Shown piece by piece: positions 1 to 6,763 of a stretch of 64,000 bases of DNA. Numbering within the stretch: the stretch's first letter is position 1; every line of letters starts with the position of its first letter. Below the pieces are notes generated by a model. That model was not told where the DNA came from and searched no databases. It worked only from the letters and a program-made list of their open reading frames with translations. A program made the translations under genes and the position numbers. The DNA is from DAISKN01 sp963716925 (GTDB lineage Bacteria; Acidobacteriota; Vicinamibacteria; Marinacidobacterales; SMYC01). The stretch spans positions 310,001 through 374,000 of the forward strand of contig CAVQUX010000018.1 in the NCBI GenBank assembly GCA_963716925.1, given 5' to 3'.

Positions 1-114
1 TCGCCCTCTAGCGGACGCGGGCACTCCCTCGAGCGCCGACGCCACCTCGGGATGGGTCGATGCGCCCGAGAGCGCGCGGAGGAGCTGTTCGCGTACGTCA
101 TCCGGGGTCGTCAT
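1..114 (-). CDS. N-terminus of a DinB-like protein (partial, runs off the left edge)
   Basis: Reading leftward from an ATG at 112-114, the frame stays open to the window edge (38 codons). It gives MTTPDDVREQLLRALSGAS and then a segment ending EGVPASARGR. The 'EQLLRAL...H...A..G.P...RG' pattern is what I associate with the first helices of DinB/YfiT-like four-helix proteins. That assignment rests on memory of the family and only 38 residues. The gene would be divergent from the M23 peptidase, which argues for the later start (155) of that gene. Confidence 0.45.
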   Translation of the reverse strand, partial: MTTPDDVREQLLRALSGASTHPEVASALEGVPASARGR

Positions 115-154
115 GATCAAGATGTTAGCTCAGGTCCAGGCGGCGAGAGGTAAC

Positions 155-1072
155 ATGGACCGGGACAACGTGTTCACGACAGCATTGACGGTCGTCAGTT
201 CGGTTCTGTTGGCGGCCGCACAAGCTCGGTCGGGCGAGGAGACCAGGGTCGCGACCGTTCGCTGCAGCGAGTCCGTTTCGCTCCGAGTCTCGGACCCCGC
301 GCCGAAACAGGGGAGTATCGGCATCGTCGAGGTACGGAGCGAATCGCCGCTCGCGTCCGTCGAGGGCTTCTTCGAAGGCGACCAGCTCCACTTCTGGCAC
401 GACGCCGATGCCCGTGTGTTCCAGGCGCTTCTCGGCGTGGATCTCTACCAGAGTCCCCGTACCACGACTCTCCGCGCCAGGGCGGTTCCCGATTCGGGGC
501 CGGCGGCCGACTGCCAGCTGGAGCTCTCGATCGCGGACGGAGCCTTTCCGGTCCAGCGGCTCGACGTCGCTCCCGGCTATGTGGAGTTGAGCCCCGAGGA
601 CCGGACGCGGTCCCGGCGCGAGGCCGCGGAGCTCGATCGCATCTTTTCGACGACGACTCCGGAGCGGCTGTGGCAGCGCGGTTTCCGCGCGCCCGTCGAG
701 GGGCACGGGCCTTCAGGGAGCTTCGGAAAACGGAGGGTCTTCAACGGTCAACCTCGAAGCCCGCACAGCGGAGAAGACTTCTCCGCTCCCGCGGGAGCGC
801 CGGTCCTGGCAACGGCTCGCGGCCGGGTGGTTCTGGCCAAGAACCTTTTCTTCCTCGGCACGACGGTGGTCCTGGATCACGGCTTCGGTTTGTACTCTTT
901 CTACGGTCATTTGAGCTCGATCGGGGTCGAGCTGGGGACTCTCGTCGAGAGCGGCGTGACCCTCGGCAAGGTGGGAGCCACGGGGAGGGTCACCGGAGCC
1001 CATCTTCATTGGGGGGTGCGACTCGGAGACGCGCGCGTCAACCCCATGGACCTCGTCGCCCTCGCTCCCTGA
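155..1072 (+). CDS. M23 family metallopeptidase, secreted
   Basis: A 305-residue protein whose C-terminal third is an M23 (LytM/lysostaphin-type) zinc endopeptidase that would cut peptidoglycan cross-links in the periplasm. The zinc motifs are visible: H204-x3-D208 (SPHSGEDFS), YGHL with H252, and H283-L-H285 (GAHLHWGV). Residues 1-25 form a hydrophobic signal-like segment, and residues 40-180 are a beta-rich N-terminal domain. An in-frame ATG lies upstream at 113, but it would overlap the divergent gene. The ATG at 155 has GAGAGG just upstream and gives a better signal peptide, so I chose it. All zinc ligands are present, so it is probably active rather than an EnvC/NlpD-type activator. Confidence 0.9.
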   Translation: MDRDNVFTTALTVVSSVLLAAAQARSGEETRVATVRCSESVSLRVSDPAPKQGSIGIVEVRSESPLASVEGFFEGDQLHFWHDADARVFQALLGVDLYQSPRTTTLRARAVPDSGPAADCQLELSIADGAFPVQRLDVAPGYVELSPEDRTRSRREAAELDRIFSTTTPERLWQRGFRAPVEGHGPSGSFGKRRVFNGQPRSPHSGEDFSAPAGAPVLATARGRVVLAKNLFFLGTTVVLDHGFGLYSFYGHLSSIGVELGTLVESGVTLGKVGATGRVTGAHLHWGVRLGDARVNPMDLVALAP

Positions 1073-1101
1073 GCTCGAGCTCGCGAAGCCGCCGCGAAAC
1101 G

Positions 1102-1797
1102 TCACGCGGGCTTGCCGATCGACCGGGCCTCGAAGACCCGCTCGTAACCTTTCAACGGCTGGTCGTCGAGCTCGAGCATCGACCAGTCGCCCTCGCCTGG
1201 AAGAGACGTGTTGATGTCGAAACCGAAGGCGCCTTCGGGCCCGGCCTCGAACGTGTGGATGTTGTCCCGCGTGGGAGTGAGGGAGGTCGAGCGTCCCGCG
1301 CGAAGGATGCGGTTCTCGGTCTCGCGAATCCGGAACGTCTCGCGGGAGTCGAGAGGCGGTGCTCCGATGGCATCGAAGTGGCGTACGCGGCACTCGCCCT
1401 CGATACAGAGGGAGAGCACGTGCGCCGGAGTATGGTTGTGCGGCCGAAGCACGGCTCCGGGAGCGAACTTCCACTGGATGATGAAGATCGGAAGCTCGCG
1501 ATGGATGGGCCCGAGCTCGATGGGAGGATCGAAGTTGGAGAAGCGCCCGAGCTTCCCCTTGGGCACGTCGCCGGGATGGAGCGCCGCGCCCAGGCTCGCG
1601 AGCTGCAGCAGGTACTCGTCCGCGGTGAGGGCGTTCTTCTCCAGGAGATCGGCGGCGAGCGACTTGCAGACTCGCGTCAGCTCGGTGAAGCTGTCCGCCT
1701 GGAGCCGGGCGGCCGGGAGCGCCGAGCCGGCGAGGAGCAGCGGCAGGCCGAGAACCAGACGACGCTCGCGGGAGACTCCGTTTTCGGGGTGGTTCAT
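1102..1797 (-). CDS. Cupin-fold protein with Tat-like signal (cysteine-dioxygenase-like)
   Basis: A 231-residue protein. It begins with an Arg-Arg hydrophobic leader (SRERRLVLGLPLLLAGSA), suggesting Tat or Sec export. Residues 95-180 form a cupin barrel containing LRPHNHTPAHVLSLCIEGEC, i.e. the H-x-H...H metal-binding arrangement seen in cysteine dioxygenase/PCO-like cupins. The substrate cannot be read from sequence. The start chosen is ATG 1797, preceded by GAGGT; a GTG at 1803 is also possible. It is divergent from the acetyltransferase at 1855 across only 57 bp, which contain the AT-rich patch CTATATAG, so the two promoters probably overlap. Confidence 0.75.
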   Translation of the reverse strand: MNHPENGVSRERRLVLGLPLLLAGSALPAARLQADSFTELTRVCKSLAADLLEKNALTADEYLLQLASLGAALHPGDVPKGKLGRFSNFDPPIELGPIHRELPIFIIQWKFAPGAVLRPHNHTPAHVLSLCIEGECRVRHFDAIGAPPLDSRETFRIRETENRILRAGRSTSLTPTRDNIHTFEAGPEGAFGFDINTSLPGEGDWSMLELDDQPLKGYERVFEARSIGKPA

Positions 1798-1854
1798 GGT
1801 CACCTCATTCGATGCTACCTATATAGCACAACAACGTATGGGACGAAGGGCCGA

Positions 1855-2346
1855 ATGATTGCCGGTGCCGAGCCCGATTCGCTCGCCGAGGTTCTCGCGC
1901 TTCTTCGGGAATCGAGCCTGCCCGTTGCGGGCGTGGCCCGGCACTTCGATTCGTTCCTCGTCGCCCGCGCCGGGGACGGAAGTCTCGTCGGCTGCGTCGG
2001 GCTCGAAGTCTACGACGACGTCGGCCTTCTGCGGTCCCTCGCGGTCGCGAACGGCGCGCGCGGCAGCGGCCTCGGAGCCCGGCTCGTCGAGCGTCTCTTC
2101 GACCTCGCCCGCTCGAAGGGCGTCGAGAGCCTGTACCTCCTCACCACGACCGCCGAGGACTACTTCCTTCGGCTGGGGTTCGAACGGCTCCTGCGGGAAG
2201 CCGCCGATCCGAAGCTCGCAGCCTCCGAGGAGCTGCGAGGCGCCTGCCCCGCGTCCGCCGTCCTCATGAGGCGAAGGGTCCCCCTCAGCGATGCGGAGGG
2301 GTCGAACGCAAAGGCGCGAACGGGCAAAGGCACGGAGAAGGAGTAG
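1855..2346 (+). CDS. GNAT N-acetyltransferase, ArsN2-like
   Basis: 163 residues with a GNAT acetyl-CoA fold. Central motif A is visible as LRSLAVANGARGSGLGARLV, followed by YLLTTTAEDYFLRLGF. That tail is typical of the ArsN2/amino-acid N-acetyltransferase group, in which the TTTAE-YF-x-x-x-GF segment is conserved. Family knowledge links ArsN2 to arsenic-resistance operons, but no ars genes occur here, so the substrate is open. The frame is open far upstream, but coding character starts at this ATG, just after the divergent cupin promoter. It ends 10 bp before the convergent gene at 2357. Confidence 0.8.
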   Translation: MIAGAEPDSLAEVLALLRESSLPVAGVARHFDSFLVARAGDGSLVGCVGLEVYDDVGLLRSLAVANGARGSGLGARLVERLFDLARSKGVESLYLLTTTAEDYFLRLGFERLLREAADPKLAASEELRGACPASAVLMRRRVPLSDAEGSNAKARTGKGTEKE

Positions 2347-2356
2347 AGGGTCGCGT

Positions 2357-3412
2357 TCATTCGTCTCTTCGGACCGCGCGGAAGACCAGCTCCGGTCCCC
2401 GGATCCAGCGGACTTCGTCCACGGCGAAGCCGTTCTTCTGAAGCTCGTTTCGCAGCGACACCTCGGCCCCACTCTCCGCTTTCGTCGACAGCACCAGAGT
2501 CCCGCGGGATCTGAGAACGCGGCGAAGCTCCGGGAGGTATGCGGTCGAGGGCGCGAGCGATTGAAGGACGTCGGAGCACACGACCTGGGGAAAGCTTCCG
2601 TCGCTGAAGGGAAGCCGCGGCAGCTCACCCCTGACGATCGCCCGAGCGCGTCCTCGAAGGAAGCGGAGCTTCCTGCGGTCGCGGTCGAGCCCCGTTCCCC
2701 GGGAGAGCGACTGGATGATTCGGCTCGAGCCGCACCCGATGTCGAGAACCGGAACGTCGACCTCGAGAAAGCCCACGATGGTCCGTTTGCGCTCGGCGAG
2801 TCGTCGGCGGCGCCACGGAGGAAAGGCCTCGAAGGCGATGTCGTCGAAGTCGGCGGCCTCGGGGGATCGACGCATTTTCGCGAGGCGGGGGAGCTCGCGA
2901 ACTCCCGCGGCCAACTCCCCTAGAACGCGTCCCAGCCCCCGTCCTCCGCGATCGTGGTATGCGACCTCGCGCAGCTTGAACCCCAGGTTGTGCAACCTCA
3001 CCAGGATCTCGAGGGACGACGAGTGCTCGAGGGCCCTCGGGCCGAGCTCCTCGAGAGCGCTTCGCCGGTAGAGCCGGATTCCGCTCGCGAGATCGTGACA
3101 GGGAATTCGAAGCGCTCGCCGAAGCGCGCGGTTGCCGAGCCGGGTTGCGAGCGAGGCCAGAGTCGAAACGTCGGACCCGCCGCCGCGAAGGTAGCGTGAC
3201 GCCAGAACCACTTCCGCCTCGTTCCGCCGGGCCCATAGCCTTTCGAAGAGGTCCTGGTCGAGGTGGTGTCCCCGCGCCACCACGAGAACGTGCTCGCCCG
3301 ACGCCTCCGGGACGCGGGGTTTCCTCTCAGAGGAAATCCCCGCTTTGGCGAAGGCATCGGAAGACAGAGAAACGGCGCTTTCCCCTTCCGGGACCACCAG
3401 CGTCAGATCCAT
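2357..3412 (-). CDS. Glycosyltransferase-2-like domain fused to a class I methyltransferase
   Basis: 351 residues in two parts. Residues 1-175 resemble the C-terminal half of DPM1/GT2 glycosyltransferases: VVLASRYLRGGG, then CHDLASGIRLYRRSALEEL, matching the 'GSRY..GG...D..SG.R..' block. The usual nucleotide-binding first strands and the DxD are missing; the DxD position reads LVVARGHH. Residues 205-345 are a SAM-dependent methyltransferase with motif I VPVLDIGCGSSRI, then GTGLDRD, then VCSDVLQSL. The start MDLTLVVPEG is the only good one. It lies 50 bp downstream of the glucokinase on the same strand, probably as an operon. The GT half may be non-catalytic or a lipid/sugar-binding remnant. 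Confidence 0.75.
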   Translation of the reverse strand: MDLTLVVPEGESAVSLSSDAFAKAGISSERKPRVPEASGEHVLVVARGHHLDQDLFERLWARRNEAEVVLASRYLRGGGSDVSTLASLATRLGNRALRRALRIPCHDLASGIRLYRRSALEELGPRALEHSSSLEILVRLHNLGFKLREVAYHDRGGRGLGRVLGELAAGVRELPRLAKMRRSPEAADFDDIAFEAFPPWRRRRLAERKRTIVGFLEVDVPVLDIGCGSSRIIQSLSRGTGLDRDRRKLRFLRGRARAIVRGELPRLPFSDGSFPQVVCSDVLQSLAPSTAYLPELRRVLRSRGTLVLSTKAESGAEVSLRNELQKNGFAVDEVRWIRGPELVFRAVRRDE

Positions 3413-3462
3413 ATCCTGGCGCAACCCTCGTTCTTTGGACGGAGAAATCGGGCGAAATGTTC

Positions 3463-4209
3463 TCAGATCCGGGAGCCCCGCGACGCGGCCAGTGCCGCCC
3501 CGATCACGCCCGCGCGGTTGCGGAGCTCGGCGGGAAGGAGATCGCAGGGAACGTCGAGGTGCTTCTTGAACTTCTCGAACTTCTTGCTCGCGCCTCCGCC
3601 CAGGATGAAGAGCTCGGGCCAGAAATAGGAGTGCATCCGCCCGAGGTACAGATTCACCCGCTGCGCCCAGCGTTTGAAGCTCAATCTCTCTTCGATCCGC
3701 ATCCTCTCCGACGCCCATTTCTCCGCTTCGCGCCCCCGGATCTCGAGGTGGCCGAGCTCGACGTTCGGAATCAGCTTGCCGTCCATGAAGAAAGCGGTTC
3801 CGATCCCCGTACCGAACGTGAGCATGATGACGAGCCCCTTCCGCCCGCGGCCGGCGCCGAACCGCATTTCGGCGACGCCGGCGAAGTCGGCGTCGTTGCC
3901 GAGGAAGAACTCGAGACCGGTCGCCTCCTTGAACAGCGCATCCCCTTGCACCCCGATCCACTTCCGGGAGACGTTCGCGGCGCTGAGGATGACGCCCCCG
4001 CGGACGACCCCCGGAAACCCGCAGCCCACCGGCCCGCCCTCGTAGCCGAAGTGCCGAACCGCCTCCTGGACCACCTTCGCCACCCTCGACGGGGTCGAAG
4101 GCTCGGGCGTGGGAAAGCGCACTCGCTCCGTAATGAGTTTGCCCGTCCGGGTGTCGACCCGGGCTGCTTTGATTCCCGTTCCCCCGATGTCGATTCCGAG
4201 CGCTTCCAT
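3463..4209 (-). CDS. ppgK: ROK-family polyphosphate/ATP glucokinase (PpgK-like)
   Basis: 248 residues, a ROK-fold sugar kinase that phosphorylates glucose in the cytoplasm. Visible motifs: phosphate-1 loop GIDIGGTGIKAARVD at the N-terminus, the catalytic Asp segment FFLGNDADFAG, and the phosphate-2 loop MLTFGTGIGTAFF. The ELGHLEIRGREAEKW segment gives the family histidine. It lacks the CxCGxxGC zinc motif of other ROK kinases, as expected for the PpgK (polyphosphate glucokinase) branch, whose length is about 250. Whether polyphosphate is the donor here is inferred from that similarity. The methyltransferase fusion gene follows 50 bp downstream. Confidence 0.85.
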   Translation of the reverse strand: MEALGIDIGGTGIKAARVDTRTGKLITERVRFPTPEPSTPSRVAKVVQEAVRHFGYEGGPVGCGFPGVVRGGVILSAANVSRKWIGVQGDALFKEATGLEFFLGNDADFAGVAEMRFGAGRGRKGLVIMLTFGTGIGTAFFMDGKLIPNVELGHLEIRGREAEKWASERMRIEERLSFKRWAQRVNLYLGRMHSYFWPELFILGGGASKKFEKFKKHLDVPCDLLPAELRNRAGVIGAALAASRGSRI

Positions 4210-4350
4210 GAGGCGGATTAAACCATAGACGAGATGTCCGGTTGTGGGAACGGCCTCTCCGGGGACGCACAGGGATTGTCGGCCGGAATCGAAACGGCGG
4301 GTTCTTTCGGCACCCTCCGGATGGTATCGCCTTTGCACACGAGATTCCCA

Positions 4351-5469
4351 ATGAAGCGTCTCCTCGTTGCCGACGATCAGCGAGACGTCCTGACGGCGCT
4401 CGAGCTCCTCTTCAAGGCCGAAGGCATTTCGGCCTCGACGGTGACCTCGCCCGAAGCCATCGTGGCTTCCGTCCAGGAAGAGCGCTTCGACGCCGTTCTC
4501 ATGGACCTGAACTACACCCGGGACACCACGTCGGGTGAGGAGGGTCTCGACGTGCTGACGCGTCTCGCCGCGATCCCGGGCTCTCCTCCGGTCATCGTGA
4601 TGACGGCCTGGGGGAGCATCGAGCTCGCGGTCGAGGCCATGAAGCGGGGCGCCCGCGACTTCGTGACCAAGCCCTGGGACAACCGGGAGCTGCTCTTGAC
4701 GATCGGGAGGAACACGCAGAAAGAGCCCGTGCGCTATGCGCGAAACGAGCTCGAGGTGGCTTCTCAGGTCCAGCACAAGCTCTGGCCGGCGGAGCCGGTG
4801 ACGCTCTCGAGTCTGTCGCTCTCCGGCCACTGCCGCCCGGTAGGGGCCGTGGGCGGCGATACTTTCGACTTCATTCCTCTGGAGGCGAAGCGGTTCGCGT
4901 TCTCGCTCGCGGACGTCTCGGGAAAGGGTCTTCCGGCGGCACTCCTGATGGCGAGCCTCCAGGCGATCCTGAGAAGCGGAGTCTCGCACGGCGCCTCGGA
5001 TCTCGCGGGCTTTCTCGAAGTCGCGAACCGGCATTTCTTCGAGTCGACGGAGCCGCACCACTACGCGACGCTGTTCTTCGCGGTGTACGACGAAGAGAGC
5101 CGCAGCCTCCGATACACGAGCTGCGGTCATCCTCCGGCGATCGTGGTCTCGGCCGGCGGTCCGCTGCGGAAACTGGAATCGACGGCGCGCGCGTTCGGGA
5201 TGTTCGAGAAGCTCTTTCCCGCTGTCGAGGAAGTGCGCCTCGAGACGGGCGACTCGCTCCTCGTTTACTCGGACGGGCTCCTCGAGGCGAAGTCTCCGGT
5301 TGGTGAGGAGATCGGCGAAGAAGGCCTGGTCAAGGCCGCCCGGGATCTCCTGGCCTCCGAGGACGGAGACGCTCTTTCTTTCCCCAGGCGCCTCGTCGAC
5401 CACGTAGTCGAGGGCCTCGGTTTTCAGCAGACCGACGATATGACCCTCGTGCTCCTGCGGGCGCTCTGA
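4351..5469 (+). CDS. Response regulator with PP2C (RsbU/SpoIIE-type) phosphatase output
   Basis: 372 residues. The receiver domain occupies residues 1-120, with acidic pocket D9/D10, phosphoacceptor D52 (VLMDLN), T85 (VIVMTAWG) and K107 (FVTKPWD) all present. A short linker (QVQHKLWP) leads to a PPM/PP2C serine phosphatase domain at about 150-370, with metal-binding GGDTFDF, ADVSGKGLPAALLMA and the terminal DDMTLVLL. Family knowledge: such proteins dephosphorylate anti-anti-sigma factors when the receiver is phosphorylated. No histidine kinase, anti-sigma or STAS partner is adjacent, so it is an orphan here. An in-frame ATG at 4321 is possible; MKRLLVADDQ is the canonical receiver start. Confidence 0.9.
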   Translation: MKRLLVADDQRDVLTALELLFKAEGISASTVTSPEAIVASVQEERFDAVLMDLNYTRDTTSGEEGLDVLTRLAAIPGSPPVIVMTAWGSIELAVEAMKRGARDFVTKPWDNRELLLTIGRNTQKEPVRYARNELEVASQVQHKLWPAEPVTLSSLSLSGHCRPVGAVGGDTFDFIPLEAKRFAFSLADVSGKGLPAALLMASLQAILRSGVSHGASDLAGFLEVANRHFFESTEPHHYATLFFAVYDEESRSLRYTSCGHPPAIVVSAGGPLRKLESTARAFGMFEKLFPAVEEVRLETGDSLLVYSDGLLEAKSPVGEEIGEEGLVKAARDLLASEDGDALSFPRRLVDHVVEGLGFQQTDDMTLVLLRAL

Positions 5470-5539
5470 GCGGTCGCCCGTTCGCGCGGACGCTCTCCCC
5501 ATGGGAGTCGACCATGGCGACTGCTACAATCTCCGGGAG

Positions 5540-6421
5540 ATGGTGCGTCTCCCTTGCGTCCTCAGCCTCCTCTTGGTGATCCTCCAGGGCTGCGGCGGCG
5601 AGTCGTCGACTGGCCCCACCGCAACGCTCGCCACCTTCGATACGACCTACCGCGGCGACGACGGCATTGCGTACACGATCCATGGTGCCGAGCCGGCCAC
5701 GGAGGGAGAGTACCCCGTCTTCATCTACACCGTGGGCACGTTTGGCACCTATGACACGACCTCCGCGCTCGCGTGGATCGACTACATCGCCTCGCGCGGC
5801 TTCGTCGCCGCCACGGTCGATTACCCGAACGGTCCACGGCCCGGCTGCTCCGCTCTTCACGAGAAGGCGGCGGACATCTACTCGGGTCCCGACAGCGCGA
5901 TCGCCGTCCTCTGCAGTCGAGCCAGGGCGAACTGCCTGAAGGGTATCGTCACCGCCGGCCACAGCCAGGGCTCGGCGATGGCCATGCTCGCCGCGGACTA
6001 TGACAGCCGCGTGCGTGCTGCCCTCGCCCTCGGTACGGGCTTCGACCTGGTCGGTCCCGGGCTGAACTACGCGTCCTGCCTCGTCGACGAACGAGTGCTC
6101 CCGGCCGACTCCGTTCGTGCCGTCAACGGCGAGTCCGACGCTACCTACGGCAGCACCATGGTCAATCAGCTCAACTCGCTCACCGGCATGACTTGCTCCG
6201 CCGACACCAACTGTCTCCGGGCGAACGGAAGCGGCTGGGTCCTCGCCCCCGACGCCGAGGTCACCGACGGCCTCGCCGATCACTGCTACATGGGGGTTGT
6301 CCCCTCCGGCGAGTCCGGCAGCGGCTGCGTGTACCCGTCCGACCCGGTCTGGCTCTCGGCCGACGTCGCCTGGGGCCGCAGAGCCGGCGCCGACTTCCTC
6401 CAGGCTTTCGTCGATCGCTGA
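5540..6421 (+). CDS. Alpha/beta-hydrolase-fold lipoprotein
   Basis: 293 residues with a lipoprotein signal (LLLVILQGC, lipobox Cys near residue 18). The mature part has a serine-hydrolase fold: a nucleophile elbow GHSQGSAMAM in mid-sequence, an upstream strand EYPVFIYTVGTFGTYD where the oxyanion loop would lie, and a C-terminal D..H region (GLADHCYM) for the triad. Several Cys pairs (AVLCSRARANC, MTCSADTNC) suggest disulfides in the exported enzyme. The substrate is unknown; dienelactone-hydrolase or PAF-acetylhydrolase-like ester cleavage is possible. An alternative start at 5501 would bury the signal peptide, so ATG 5540 is preferred. Confidence 0.75.
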   Translation: MVRLPCVLSLLLVILQGCGGESSTGPTATLATFDTTYRGDDGIAYTIHGAEPATEGEYPVFIYTVGTFGTYDTTSALAWIDYIASRGFVAATVDYPNGPRPGCSALHEKAADIYSGPDSAIAVLCSRARANCLKGIVTAGHSQGSAMAMLAADYDSRVRAALALGTGFDLVGPGLNYASCLVDERVLPADSVRAVNGESDATYGSTMVNQLNSLTGMTCSADTNCLRANGSGWVLAPDAEVTDGLADHCYMGVVPSGESGSGCVYPSDPVWLSADVAWGRRAGADFLQAFVDR

Positions 6422-6763
6422 TCTTCCTCTTGCCCTGCTGGCTGATAGGAATCGCAGCTCGGCGGGTCCCGGAACGGGTTGACCCGTTTTACGCAATTAT
6501 CAGGATGGGTGAGGAAACTCCTCCCCTCGGGACTCGACGTCCGAGCAGGACGCGGCCTTCGTCGAATCTGCGGCGTCGTAGCCTTCGCTGGACCACGAGC
6601 AGGTCTATCTGGACGCGATCGGCGTCCGCCAGGTGATTCCGGAGCCGGAACGCTCCTCGTCTTTGGGTTTGCCGCGCTTGTAATCCGGATGCGCCATCGC
6701 GCTCGAGCGCGCTAGCCAGGGCATTGCAAGCCCGGGAGGGAACAGCGCGGCTTCCCGAACGAC
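6422..6763. other. Intergenic region without a convincing gene
   Basis: This 342-bp stretch lies between the convergent hydrolase and permease genes. Short frames on both strands have poor codon character. One forward frame (6513-6683) reads like protein on both sides of an in-frame TAG at 6579 (before: EQDAAFVESAAS; after: EQVYLDAIGVRQVIPEPE). It could be the decayed tail of a small gene. I could not identify a family, and I saw no clear terminator hairpin. Confidence 0.4.

Noticed and set aside
1855..2346. An arsenic-resistance locus based on the ArsN2-like acetyltransferase
   Set aside because: No arsR, arsB/acr3, arsC or arsM gene is adjacent; one GNAT gene alone does not support it.
4210..5502. 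Upstream extension of the glucokinase frame on the minus strand to 5502
   Set aside because: The region encodes the receiver-PP2C protein on the plus strand; the ROK phosphate loop starts directly after ATG 4209.
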